Shown: piece after piece, positions 8,031 through 16,228 of the stretch
Layout: every line of letters begins with the position of its first letter
Position numbering within the stretch: the first letter of the stretch is position 1
Source of the DNA: Actinomadura physcomitrii
Lineage (GTDB): Bacteria; Actinomycetota; Actinomycetes; Streptosporangiales; Streptosporangiaceae
Length of the DNA: 64,000 nucleotides
Assembly: GCF_008923205.2 (NCBI RefSeq)
Contig: NZ_WBMS02000016.1
Coordinates: forward strand, 125,035 to 189,034
Direction: 5' to 3'
The notes under the pieces: model-generated
Told to the model about the DNA's origin: nothing
Database searches by the model: none
The model's input: the letters and a program-made list of their open reading frames with translations, nothing else
Made by a program: the position numbers and the translations under genes

Positions 8031-8842
8031 GCGACGGCCTGCCCGTCATCCACGAGGTCGCCGAGGGCGTCGCCGAGGTGACCCTGAACCGGCCCGAGAA
8101 GATGAACGCCCTCACCCCGGAGATGATCTGCCGCCTGGCGGACGCCTGGGACGCGGTCCAGGCCGACCCGCTGGTGCGGGTGGCGATCCTGACCTCGGCG
8201 GGCGACCGGGCGTTCAGCGCCGGAGCCGACCTCGGCCGGCTCACCACCCTGCTCACCCGCTCGCGCGAGCCGGAGGACGAGTGGGACGAGCGGCTGCGCG
8301 CCGAGCCGAAGCTGCTCAACCGCGCGATGCTGCGCCGCACCGACATGACCACCCCGGTGATCGCCGCCGCCCGGGGCGCGGTGGTGGGCGGGGGCATGGA
8401 ACTGCTCCTGGCCTGCGACCTGCGGGTGGTGTCCGAGAAGAGCGTCCTCGGGCTCACCGAGGTGAAGCGGGGCCTCATCCCCGCCGCCGGGGGAGTGGCC
8501 CGGGTCGCGCGGCAGGTCTCGGCCGCCCACGCCGCCGAGATCCTGCTCATCGGCGACAAGATCGACGCTGCCGCGGCGTACCGGATGGGGCTGGTCAACC
8601 GGGTCGTGCCCGCGGACCAGGTGCTCAAGGCGGCCCGCGAACTCGCCGCCGCGATGGCCGAGAACGGCCCGCTGGCCATGCGCGCGGCCAAGGACGCCAT
8701 GGTGGGGTCGTCGGGCGCCTCGCTGAGCGAGGCCTTCGGGATCGAGGACGAGCTGATCAAGGGCCTGCTGCGCTCGAAGGACGCGCGCGAGGGGTCGAAG
8801 GCCTTCATGGAGAAGCGCCGGCCGGAGTTCACCGGTACCTGA
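8027..8842 (+). CDS. Enoyl-CoA hydratase/isomerase family protein
   Basis: A 271-aa crotonase-superfamily protein. The oxyanion-hole segments are visible: GDRAFSAGADL, and ARGAVVGGGMELLLACDLRVV. The second catalytic region is LGLTEVKRGLIPAAGG, with a glutamate at the position used for hydration. It would hydrate the enoyl-CoA made by the acyl-CoA dehydrogenases to give the 3-hydroxyacyl-CoA that the Ltp2/DUF35 pair could then cleave. It overlaps the DUF35 gene by 4 nt and closes this operon. Confidence 0.93.
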   Translation: MSDGLPVIHEVAEGVAEVTLNRPEKMNALTPEMICRLADAWDAVQADPLVRVAILTSAGDRAFSAGADLGRLTTLLTRSREPEDEWDERLRAEPKLLNRAMLRRTDMTTPVIAAARGAVVGGGMELLLACDLRVVSEKSVLGLTEVKRGLIPAAGGVARVARQVSAAHAAEILLIGDKIDAAAAYRMGLVNRVVPADQVLKAARELAAAMAENGPLAMRAAKDAMVGSSGASLSEAFGIEDELIKGLLRSKDAREGSKAFMEKRRPEFTGT

Positions 8843-8873
8843 CCGGCGTTCGGTCGATCATGTGCACCGCGAG

Positions 8874-8889
8874 TCAACACCTGCGTAGA
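8874..8889. promoter_or_regulatory. Degenerate operator, site 3, in front of the TetR gene
   Basis: TCAACACCTGCGTAGA keeps the left half-site TCAAC and the 6-bp spacer, but the right half is GTAGA. It overlaps a -10-like TAGACT (8886-8891). Its place 32 bp before the TetR gene suggests autoregulation at lower affinity. Confidence 0.55.
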
Positions 8890-8921
8890 CTTTCGTCCGC
8901 GGTAACGAGAGGACTACGAGC

Positions 8922-9578
8922 GTGGCCAACAGTGGCATGGGCAAGCGGCGTGCGGCGGCGAAGGCCGAGGGCGGCGCGGCCTACCAGCAGCGCCGGCAGG
9001 AGATACTGAAGATAGCCGCCGGCGTCTTCAAGGAGAAGGGGCTCAAAGGCGCCAGCCTCGGTGAGATCGCCGAAGCGGTCGGGACGGACCGCGCGTCGCT
9101 CTACTACTACATCGGCAGCCGCCAGGAGCTGTTCGACGACGTGGTCCGCAAGGCCGTGGAGGCGAACGTGGCCATGGCCGAGGCCATCCGGGGCTGGGAC
9201 GCCTCCGCCCCGGTCAAGCTGCGCGAGCTGGCCGTCGGGCTGATGAAGTCGTACGCCGAGAACTACCCGTTCGCCTACGTCTACATCCAGGAGGACCTGA
9301 ACCAGCTCGGCGACCGCAACGAGGCCGCGCACGCCCTGAACCGCAGGTACGACGCCGCGGTCATCGGCATCATCCAGGAGGGCCTGGACGCGGGCACGCT
9401 GCGGTCGACCGCGAGCGCGCGGACGATCGCGTTCGGCTTCATCGGCATGCTGAACTGGACGCACCGGTGGTACGACCCGAGCAAGGAACCCGACGCCGAG
9501 AAGATCGGCAACGCGTTCGCGGACATGGTCCTCGAGGGTCTGCAGGTCAAGCGCAACCATCGTCGCGCGAAGCCGTGA
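8922..9578 (+). CDS. TetR-family transcriptional regulator
   Basis: A 218-aa regulator. A basic N-terminal arm precedes the TetR DNA-binding domain: RRQEILKIAAGVFKEKGLKGASLGEIAEAVGTDRASLYYYIGSRQELF covers the three helices including the HTH. The remaining helical domain should bind a ligand, perhaps a pathway CoA thioester. The GTG at 8922 follows GAGAGGA; an ATG at 8937 is the alternative start. It sits in the middle of the catabolic island, preceded by a degenerate copy of the repeated operator, so it is the prime candidate for the repressor of the TCAAC-N6-GTTGA regulon. A PaaX-type regulator gene overlaps its stop codon by 4 nt. Confidence 0.93.
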   Translation: MANSGMGKRRAAAKAEGGAAYQQRRQEILKIAAGVFKEKGLKGASLGEIAEAVGTDRASLYYYIGSRQELFDDVVRKAVEANVAMAEAIRGWDASAPVKLRELAVGLMKSYAENYPFAYVYIQEDLNQLGDRNEAAHALNRRYDAAVIGIIQEGLDAGTLRSTASARTIAFGFIGMLNWTHRWYDPSKEPDAEKIGNAFADMVLEGLQVKRNHRRAKP

Positions 9579-10438
9579 CCCGCGGTGCGGTCCGCCCGGC
9601 GCGGCCGCGCCGGGTCGCGCCGGCCGGCAGCGCGCAGTCGCTGCTGCTGACGGTGCTGGGCGAGTTCGTGTGGCCGGCGCGCGACGAGGTGTGGACCGCG
9701 ACGCTCCTGCGCGTCCTCGGCGCGGCCGGCCTGGGCCCGAGCACCACCAGGCAGGCGCTGTCGCGGGCCGGGGCGCGCGGCTGGCTGGAGAGCAGCCGGA
9801 CCGGGCGGGAGGTGCGGTGGCGGCTGACCGCGGCCGGCGAGGAGCTGATGGCGAGCGGGTTCGAGCGGGTGCGGTCGCTCACCCGGGAGCCGGTCCCGTG
9901 GGACGGCCGCTGGTTCGTCCTCGCCGTCAGCGTGCCGCACGAGCGGACGGCGATCCGCCGGAGACTCGCGCGCCGCCTCGTCTGGGCCGGGTTCGGCAGC
10001 CCGGCGCCCGGCCTGTGGGTGAGCCCGCACGCCGAGCGCGAGGCGGAGGTGACCGCGCTACTGGACCAGCTCGAACTGCGCGACCAGGCCATCTCCGTCG
10101 TGGGGCCGCTCGCCATGGCCGGGATGTCCGCCGAGGAGACGGTGCACCGGGCCTGGGACGTGGGCGACCTGGTCACCCGGTACGAGTCGCTGCTCGCCGA
10201 GCACGCGGACTACGAGCCCGGTGAGGGCGAGGACCTCCTGGTCTCCCACATCGGGGTGGTCGACGCCTGGCAGCACCTGCCCTACCTCGATCCCCAGCTG
10301 CCGGACGCCCTGCTGCCGCAGCCGTGGCCGGGACGGACGGCCGCCCGGCTGCTGGAGCGGCACCGCGCGTCGTCCCACCAGGCCGCTCAGCGGGAGTGGC
10401 GCCGCCTGGTGGCGGAGACCGCTCCCGCCCGCCGGTGA
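9575..10438 (+). CDS. PaaX-family transcriptional regulator
   Basis: A 287-aa protein with the PaaX layout. An N-terminal winged-helix segment (SLLLTVLGEFVWPARDEVWTATLLRVL ... TTRQALSRAGARGWLE) is followed by the central PaaX domain (WDGRWFVLAVSVPHERTAIRRRLARRLVWAGFGSPAPGLWVSP). The GTG at 9575 overlaps the TetR stop (GTGA), which argues for translational coupling; the open frame extends upstream inside the TetR gene but that part is a shadow. PaaX proteins classically sense phenylacetyl-CoA, and the family also includes regulators of other CoA-dependent pathways. Two regulators in one transcript suggest layered control of the island. Confidence 0.88.
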   Translation: MTRGAVRPARPRRVAPAGSAQSLLLTVLGEFVWPARDEVWTATLLRVLGAAGLGPSTTRQALSRAGARGWLESSRTGREVRWRLTAAGEELMASGFERVRSLTREPVPWDGRWFVLAVSVPHERTAIRRRLARRLVWAGFGSPAPGLWVSPHAEREAEVTALLDQLELRDQAISVVGPLAMAGMSAEETVHRAWDVGDLVTRYESLLAEHADYEPGEGEDLLVSHIGVVDAWQHLPYLDPQLPDALLPQPWPGRTAARLLERHRASSHQAAQREWRRLVAETAPARR

Positions 10439-10447
10439 CGGTCCCGG

Positions 10448-11626
10448 TCAGCCGCTGACGAAGGCGACGGCCTCCGGGCCGCGGACGGCGCCGCTCGTCC
10501 AGCGCACGGATCCGGGGTCGGGCACCTCGAAGCGCGGCATCGCGTCGAGCCACGCGCCGAGCGCCGTCTTCAGTTCGAGGCGGGCGAGGCTCGACCCGAT
10601 GCACCGGTGGGCTCCGGTGCCGAAGGCCAGATGCCTGTTGCGGCGGCGGCCGAGGCGCAGCGTGTCCGCGTCCTCGAAGACGCCGGGGTCCCGGTTGGCG
10701 GCGGCGAACGGTGCGATCACCCGGTCGCCGGCGCGGACGCCGCGCCCGCAGAGCGTCAGGTCGCGGGTGGCGGTGCGGGTCACCGTGACCGGCGCGTAGT
10801 ACCGCAGGATCTCCTCGACCGCGGTGTCCATGAGGGACCGGTCCGCGGCGAGGGCGTCGCGGTCGGCGGGGTGGTGGCCGAGGTGCCACAGGCCGGCGCC
10901 GATGGCGCTCCACGTGGTGTCGGCGCCGGCGAGCAGGATCACGAAGGCGCTGCCCAGGCGGTGCTTGTGGGTGAGGTGGTCGCCCTCCGCCGTCGCGATG
11001 TGGCTGAGCAGGTCGTCGCGGGGGTCGCGGGCCCGCTCGGCCAGCAGGCCGTCGAAGAAGCCGAGGATCTCGTGGACGGTGCGCGCCCGCAGGTCGGTGT
11101 CGAGCGGGCCGAGCCGGAACATCCGCACGGTCCAGTCGATGAAGGTCGGCTGCAGGTCGATGGGCACGCCGAGGATCCGCGCGAGGGTGGCGACGGTGAG
11201 GTTCTGTGCGAAGTCGGCCACGAGGTCGCCCTCGCCGCGTTCGGCGAGGGCCGCCGCCAGGGACTCGGCCTTGGCGCGGACGAACGGCCCGCGCGCGGCG
11301 ACGGCCTTGGGCGTGAACCACGGCATCAGCAGGTCGCGGTGCGCCTTGTGCTCCGGCGGGTCGGAGGTGATCGGCGGGATGAGCAGCCCGCCGCCGGGCT
11401 CGGCGACGGTCGGGCCGGTGATCTCCGAGGTGCGCGAGGAGTAGTCCTCCGGGTTCCGCGCCACCGAGCGGATGTCGTCGAACCGGACGGGCATCCACGA
11501 GCCTCCCAGGCGGTCGCTGTGCGCGACCGGGCACGCCGATGCGCGCACCGCCTCGTAGGTCCGGTGGGGGTCCTTGCTGAACTCGGGCGAGAAGAGGTCG
11601 TAGCCGTCGGCGGGGAAGGGGGTCAT
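10448..11626 (-). CDS. Cytochrome P450
   Basis: A 392-aa soluble bacterial P450. The I-helix reads AGADTTWS, the ExxR motif is in EEILRYY, and the heme-binding loop is FGTGAHRCIG with the ligand Cys342. It should hydroxylate a pathway substrate, probably an unactivated carbon of the acid or its CoA ester. The ATG at 11626 overlaps the stop of the upstream ferredoxin-ligase fusion (ATGA), and a strong AAGGAG precedes it. The partner ferredoxin is therefore most likely the N-terminal domain of the gene just upstream. The gene converges on the PaaX gene with a 9-bp gap. Confidence 0.95.
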   Translation of the reverse strand: MTPFPADGYDLFSPEFSKDPHRTYEAVRASACPVAHSDRLGGSWMPVRFDDIRSVARNPEDYSSRTSEITGPTVAEPGGGLLIPPITSDPPEHKAHRDLLMPWFTPKAVAARGPFVRAKAESLAAALAERGEGDLVADFAQNLTVATLARILGVPIDLQPTFIDWTVRMFRLGPLDTDLRARTVHEILGFFDGLLAERARDPRDDLLSHIATAEGDHLTHKHRLGSAFVILLAGADTTWSAIGAGLWHLGHHPADRDALAADRSLMDTAVEEILRYYAPVTVTRTATRDLTLCGRGVRAGDRVIAPFAAANRDPGVFEDADTLRLGRRRNRHLAFGTGAHRCIGSSLARLELKTALGAWLDAMPRFEVPDPGSVRWTSGAVRGPEAVAFVSG

Positions 11627-13461
11627 CGGGGCGTCTCCTTGGTGGCCGTCCTGCGCTCGGGCGCCTGCCAGTCGGGCTTCAGCGAGCCCGCGGCGATCGC
11701 GTCGCGGAGCGCGAACTTCTGGATCTTGCCGGACGGCGTCGCGGGGAACTCCTCGACGAAGAACCACGCGCGCGGGGCCTTGAAGGCCGCCATGTTCTCG
11801 CGGCAGTAGACGTAGAGCTGCTCGGCGGTGACGGGCGGCCCGGCCGGGTCGCGGCGGACGACGGCCGCCACCCGCTCCCCCCAGTACTCGTCCTGGAGCC
11901 CGATGACCTCGGCGTGCGACACCGACGGGTGCGCGAACAGCGCCTCCTCGATCTCGCGGGGGTAGATGTTCTCCCCGCCGCGGACGATCATGTCCTTCAG
12001 GCGGCCCGTGACGGTGAGGTAGCCGCGCTCGTCCATCACGCCGAGGTCGCCGGTGCGCAGCCACCCGTCGACGATCGTCGCGGCGTTCTCCTCCGGCAGC
12101 TCGAAGTAGCCGGTCATGTTCTGGTAGCCGAAGGTGCGGATCTCGCCGGAGACTCCGCGGGGCACGACCTGTCCCGTGGCGGGGTCGGTGACGCGCACCC
12201 TCATGTGCGGCAGCGGACGCCCGATCGTCTCCGCCTTGTCCTCGGGCGAGTCGGTCAGGGAGGTCTGCGTGACGACGCCGTGCACCTCGGTCTGCCCGAA
12301 CCCGATGGCGATCTCGCAGCCGAGCAGGTCGCCGGCGCGGCGGCTCAGGGCCGCCGGCGTCGTCGCGCCGCCCATGAGGATGGTCTCGAGCGCCGACAGG
12401 TCGCGGTCGGCGACGCCGGGCGTCTCCACCAGCGCGAGGAGCATCGTCGGCACGAGCAGGATGTTCGTGCCGCGGTACCGCTCCAGCGCGTCGAGCACCA
12501 GGCCGGGCTCGAACCGGGGGAGCAGGACGTGGGTCTCGCGCAGCGCGAGGGCCGCGACCGCTCCCTGGACGCAGCTGCCGACATGGAACATCGGCATCGT
12601 GTTGACGAAGACGCCGCCCTCCACGTAGCCGGCGTTCCGGCCGGCGTTGAGCGCCGTGTTGACCACGCCGAGGTGGTGGAGGACCGCGCCCTTCGGGGCG
12701 CCGGTGGTGCCCGAGGTGTACTGGATCTGCGCGGGGTCCTCCGGTCGCACCTCCGGTAGCGCGATCGCCGGGTCGGAGGTGTCCACGAAGGCGTCCCAGT
12801 CGGACATCCCGACGACGGTCTCCAGCTCGGGCAGTTCCGGCGCCAGGCCCTCCACGATCGCGGTGCGATCGATGCCGTGGGACCGTTCGAGGTAGAAGAG
12901 CCCGCGCGAACGCGACTGGCGCAGCACGTGGGCGAGCTCGTCGCGCCGCAGGGCGGGGTTCACCGTCACGAGGACGAGCCCGGCGAGCGCGGCGCCGTAC
13001 TGGATGAGCGCCCATTCGGGGGTGTTGGCCGACCACATCGCGATCCGGTCGCCCGGCCGGAACCGCAGGAGCAGGGCCCGGGCGATCCGCTCGGACTCGG
13101 CGAGCAGCTCGGCGTAGGTCCACTGCCGCCCGCTCCCGAGGGGGTCGCCGTCCACCAGCGCGGCCCGGCCGGGCACCTCGCCGGCGACCCGGCGGAGCAG
13201 GTCACCGAGGGAGAGCCTGACCAGTGGTGTGCGCCCGGGTGTTTCGACGTCGGAGTCAGCCGCCAAGATGATCGCCTCCTCGGGGCACGAGGCGGCCGCG
13301 TCGGCGGCCTCCTCCAGCAGGTCGTCGGGCAGCGCCGCGCGTCCCGCCGTCTCGCCGGTCAGCCGTGAGCGGCCGGTCTCGTCGAGTTCGAACAGCGCCG
13401 GCGAGAGCGCCGCGCACAAGCCGTGCCCCTGGCATCGGGACGTGTCCACGGTGACCTTCAT
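11623..13461 (-). CDS. 3Fe-4S ferredoxin fused to an acyl-CoA synthetase
   Basis: One uninterrupted 612-aa frame holds two domains. Residues 1-66 are a P450-type [3Fe-4S] ferredoxin with Cys10-x2-His13-x2-Cys16 and Cys59-Pro60. After a linker of about 15 residues comes a full FadD-type AMP-binding ligase: QYTSGTTGAPKGA at 247-259, GFGQTEVHG, LRTGDLG, and the catalytic-lysine motif PSGKIQKF near the C-terminus. The ATG at 13461 has GAGGAGG just upstream; no convincing internal start with a ribosome site was seen for a separate ligase. It is transcribed with the P450 gene (ATGA overlap), so the protein could both activate the acid and deliver electrons to the P450. A sequencing frameshift is an alternative, but codon use is uniform across the join. 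Confidence 0.88.
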   Translation of the reverse strand: MKVTVDTSRCQGHGLCAALSPALFELDETGRSRLTGETAGRAALPDDLLEEAADAAASCPEEAIILAADSDVETPGRTPLVRLSLGDLLRRVAGEVPGRAALVDGDPLGSGRQWTYAELLAESERIARALLLRFRPGDRIAMWSANTPEWALIQYGAALAGLVLVTVNPALRRDELAHVLRQSRSRGLFYLERSHGIDRTAIVEGLAPELPELETVVGMSDWDAFVDTSDPAIALPEVRPEDPAQIQYTSGTTGAPKGAVLHHLGVVNTALNAGRNAGYVEGGVFVNTMPMFHVGSCVQGAVAALALRETHVLLPRFEPGLVLDALERYRGTNILLVPTMLLALVETPGVADRDLSALETILMGGATTPAALSRRAGDLLGCEIAIGFGQTEVHGVVTQTSLTDSPEDKAETIGRPLPHMRVRVTDPATGQVVPRGVSGEIRTFGYQNMTGYFELPEENAATIVDGWLRTGDLGVMDERGYLTVTGRLKDMIVRGGENIYPREIEEALFAHPSVSHAEVIGLQDEYWGERVAAVVRRDPAGPPVTAEQLYVYCRENMAAFKAPRAWFFVEEFPATPSGKIQKFALRDAIAAGSLKPDWQAPERRTATKETPR

Positions 13462-13497
13462 CAAACCTCCTCGGCCCGCCGGGCCGTCGCGGGAGCT

Positions 13498-13513
13498 TCA
13501 ACACAGGCGTTGA
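13498..13513. promoter_or_regulatory. Operator, site 4 (TCAAC-N6-GTTGA)
   Basis: TCAACACAGGCGTTGA lies 37 bp before the ferredoxin-ligase start (minus) and 88 bp before the alcohol dehydrogenase start (plus). On the plus strand a TTGGCG (13514-13519) and TACATA (13538-13543) pair with an 18-bp spacer begins right at its edge. Confidence 0.72.
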
Positions 13514-13601
13514 TTGGCGACCTTTGAGATGGGAGCATACATATCGCGTTTCAAAGAAACCAGATCTGTAGAAGATCGGATGCGATCCGGGGAGTGGCCA
13601 C

Positions 13602-14699
13602 ATGACGCAGGCGGCGGTGCTCGAAGCACCTGGGCGGATGCGTGTCGCGGACGTCGAACTGCTTCCGCCGCGCAGGGGCGAGGTGATGGTCCAGGTCCGC
13701 GCGACGGGAATCTGCCATTCCGACCTCTCCTGGCACGACGGGCTGCTGGGCGCCGCGCTGCCGGCCGTCCTCGGCCACGAGGCGGCGGGCGTCGTCGCCG
13801 CCGTCGGCGAGGACGTCACCAGGGTCGCCGTGGGAGACCGGGTGGTGCTGTCCTGCCTCGCCCCGTGCGGCGGCTGCTTCCACTGCGTGCGCGGCCGGCC
13901 GACGCTCTGCGAGGTGGCGGGCGGCGCGATGGGCGGGGGCACCCTCCTCGACGGGACGACGCGCGTCCGGCTCGGCGGACGGCAGGTGCACCAGGGCGCC
14001 GGGCTGGGCACGTTCGCCGAGCACTGCGTCGTCCCGGAGGGCGCGGTCGTCGCGCTGCCGGGCACCGTGCCGTTCGGGCACGCGGCGCTGATGGGGTGCG
14101 CGGTCCTCACCGGGTTCGGGGCCGCCGTGAACGCGGCGGGCGTGCAGCCGGGCGAGTCCGTGGCCGTGATCGGCTGCGGCGGTGTCGGGCTGAGCGCCGT
14201 CCAGGGCGCCCGCGTCGCGGGCGCGTCGCGCATCGTCGCGATCGACCCGCGGGCCGGCCGCCGGGACCTCGCTCTCAAGGTCGGGGCGACCGACGTCCTC
14301 CCCTCCGGGCCCGGGGCGCTGCGGGAGATACGGGCCCTCACCGGCGGGCGGGGCGCCGACGTGGTGCTGGAGGCCGCCGGGGTCCGCGACGCGGTGAAGC
14401 TGTCGGTCCCCGCGGCCCGTCCCGGCGGCCGGGTGGTCCTCGTCGGGGCGGGCGCCCCCGACGTCCGGCTGGACGTGGCGGCCTTCACGGGCCTCGTGCT
14501 CCAGGAGAAGTCGGTGCGGGGGAGCCTCTACGGCTCCGGCCACCCCCGGGAGACGATCGAGCGCCTCCTGGCCCTGTACGCCGCCGGGGCGATCGTGCTC
14601 GACGAGATGGTGAGCCGGGAGTTCGCGCTCGCCGACATCGCCGAGGCCATCGACTACTGCCGCGCGGGCACGGGCGCCCGCGCGCTGATCACCTTCTGA
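13602..14699 (+). CDS. Zinc-dependent alcohol dehydrogenase (MDR family)
   Basis: A 365-aa medium-chain dehydrogenase. Catalytic zinc ligands are Cys38 (GICHSD) and His59-Glu60 (GHE). The structural zinc lobe has Cys89, Cys92, Cys95 and Cys103. The nucleotide-binding motif is VIGCGGVGLS. It should oxidise an alcohol to an aldehyde or ketone with NAD or a related cofactor. The aldehyde dehydrogenase that follows 18 bp later suggests alcohol to aldehyde to acid, for example after P450 hydroxylation of a methyl group. The divergent operator at 13498 probably controls it. Confidence 0.93.
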   Translation: MTQAAVLEAPGRMRVADVELLPPRRGEVMVQVRATGICHSDLSWHDGLLGAALPAVLGHEAAGVVAAVGEDVTRVAVGDRVVLSCLAPCGGCFHCVRGRPTLCEVAGGAMGGGTLLDGTTRVRLGGRQVHQGAGLGTFAEHCVVPEGAVVALPGTVPFGHAALMGCAVLTGFGAAVNAAGVQPGESVAVIGCGGVGLSAVQGARVAGASRIVAIDPRAGRRDLALKVGATDVLPSGPGALREIRALTGGRGADVVLEAAGVRDAVKLSVPAARPGGRVVLVGAGAPDVRLDVAAFTGLVLQEKSVRGSLYGSGHPRETIERLLALYAAGAIVLDEMVSREFALADIAEAIDYCRAGTGARALITF

Positions 14700-14717
14700 T
14701 CCGTGCGAGGAGCTCAC

Positions 14718-16127
14718 ATGTACGTTCCGATGACGATCGCGGGCGAGGACGTCGACGCGCGAGAGCGGATGGCGGTGCTGAACCCGGCCACCGAGCAGGT
14801 CGCCGGCGAGTGCGGTGTCTGCGGCCCGGAGCTGCTCGACCGCGCGATGGAGGCCGCGCGGGGGGCCGCGGACGCGTGGGCGGCCGACCTGGAGCGGCGC
14901 CGGCGCGCGCTCGCCGAGATCGCCGCCGCGGTCCGGCGGGAGGCCGGCGAGCTCGCCGCGGTCCTGACCGCCGAGCAGGGCAAGCCGCTGAAGGCCGCAC
15001 TGTTCGAGGTCGGCGAGGTCGCCCGCTGGTTCGAGGCGTTCGCGGCGATGGAACCGGCTCAGGAGGAGCTGGCGACCGAGGACGGCGGGCACGCCGTCGT
15101 GCGCCGGGTCCCCCTCGGAGTCGTCGCCGCCATCACCCCGTGGAACTTCCCCCTGCTGCTCGTCGGCTGGAAGGCGGCACCGGCCCTTCTCGCGGGCAAC
15201 ACGATGGTGCTCAAACCCTCGCCGTTCACGCCGCTCAGCACGCTGCTGCTGGGGCGCGTCATCGCCGCCGCGGTGCCCCCCGGCGTCTTCTCCGCGGTCG
15301 CCGGGGGCGACGATCTCGGGGCCCGGATGACCGGCCACCCCGTCCCGCGCAAGATCAGCTTCACCGGGTCGGTCCGGACGGGCGCCGCGGTGATGCGGGC
15401 GGCCGCCGAGGGCCTGAAACGGGTCACTCTGGAACTCGGCGGCAACGACGCCGCGATCGTCCTCGACGACGCCGATCCGGACGCGGTCGAGAGCCCGCTG
15501 TTCTGGGGCGCCTTCGCCAATTCCGGCCAGATCTGTGCCGGGATCAAGAGGCTGTACGTGCCCGAGTCGCTCGCCGATCCGATCCTCGAGCGGCTGGTGG
15601 ACCGGGCGAAACGGACTCCGATGGGCGACGGGACCGACCCCGCGGTCAAGCTCGGCCCGATCCAGAACAGGCCCCAGTTCGACCGCGTCAGCGCCCTCAC
15701 CGCCGACGCCGTGGCCCGGGGCGGAACCGTCGCGGCCGGCGGGCACCGGCTCGACCGGCCCGGCTACTTCCACGCGCCGACGATCGTCACCGGCGTCGGT
15801 CCCGGCGTCCCGCTCGTGGACGAGGAGCAGTTCGGGCCGGTGCTGCCGGTGATGGTCTACCGGGACGTCGAGGACGCGATCGCGGCGGCCAACGCGACCG
15901 AGTACGGCCTGAGCGGCTCGGTGTGGAGCGCCGACGTGGACCGCGCGGCCCGTGTCGCCGGACGGCTCGACGCGGGCACGGTGCGGGTGAACGACCATCT
16001 GACGTTCAGCCCGCGCGTGCCCTTCGGCGGTCGCGGCGTCAGCGGGCTCGGCGTGGAGAACGGCCCCTGGGGGCTCGACGAGTTCTCCGACCTCCAGGTG
16101 CTCAGGACACCGGGACCGCGCCCCTGA
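14718..16127 (+). CDS. Aldehyde dehydrogenase
   Basis: A 469-aa NAD(P)-dependent aldehyde dehydrogenase. It has TPWNFPLLL, the general base Glu239 in LELGGND, and the nucleophile Cys273 in SGQICAG. FGPVLPVMVY and PFGGRGVSG are the usual C-terminal signatures. The ATG at 14718 follows GAGGAG; the GTG at 14703 has no ribosome site. It is in an operon with the alcohol dehydrogenase and should complete oxidation of a pathway alcohol to the carboxylic acid. Confidence 0.95.
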   Translation: MYVPMTIAGEDVDARERMAVLNPATEQVAGECGVCGPELLDRAMEAARGAADAWAADLERRRRALAEIAAAVRREAGELAAVLTAEQGKPLKAALFEVGEVARWFEAFAAMEPAQEELATEDGGHAVVRRVPLGVVAAITPWNFPLLLVGWKAAPALLAGNTMVLKPSPFTPLSTLLLGRVIAAAVPPGVFSAVAGGDDLGARMTGHPVPRKISFTGSVRTGAAVMRAAAEGLKRVTLELGGNDAAIVLDDADPDAVESPLFWGAFANSGQICAGIKRLYVPESLADPILERLVDRAKRTPMGDGTDPAVKLGPIQNRPQFDRVSALTADAVARGGTVAAGGHRLDRPGYFHAPTIVTGVGPGVPLVDEEQFGPVLPVMVYRDVEDAIAAANATEYGLSGSVWSADVDRAARVAGRLDAGTVRVNDHLTFSPRVPFGGRGVSGLGVENGPWGLDEFSDLQVLRTPGPRP

Positions 16128-16136
16128 GCGATCTCG

Positions 16137-16152
16137 TCAACGCAACTGTTGA
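16137..16152. promoter_or_regulatory. Operator, site 5 (TCAAC-N6-GTTGA)
   Basis: TCAACGCAACTGTTGA, within the 18-bp inverted repeat GTCAACGCAACTGTTGAC (16136-16153), overlaps the -35 box of the promoter below. Confidence 0.75.
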
Positions 16153-16177
16153 CAGATGTTCCGTGTCGGGCTTCAAT
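16149..16177 (+). promoter_or_regulatory. Sigma-70-like promoter for the monooxygenase operon
   Basis: A consensus TTGACA (16149-16154) and TTCAAT (16172-16177) are separated by 17 bp. They lie upstream of the gene at 16229 and overlap operator site 5. Confidence 0.65.
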
Positions 16178-16228
16178 GAGCCGCAGGCTGGGGTCGTCCG
16201 GCCGTGGGCCAGTGCAGAGAGGACTTTC

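Noticed and set aside
10448..13123. An 891-codon frame that would fuse the P450 to a long N-terminal extension
   Set aside because: The extension is an Arg/Pro-rich shadow of the ligase gene. The P450 has its own ATG with a ribosome site at 11626.
1766..16152. KstR or KstR2 operators of cholesterol catabolism
   Set aside because: The repeated site has AAC-N6-GTT spacing, whereas KstR uses AAC-N2-GTT and KstR2 an AAG...CTT core.
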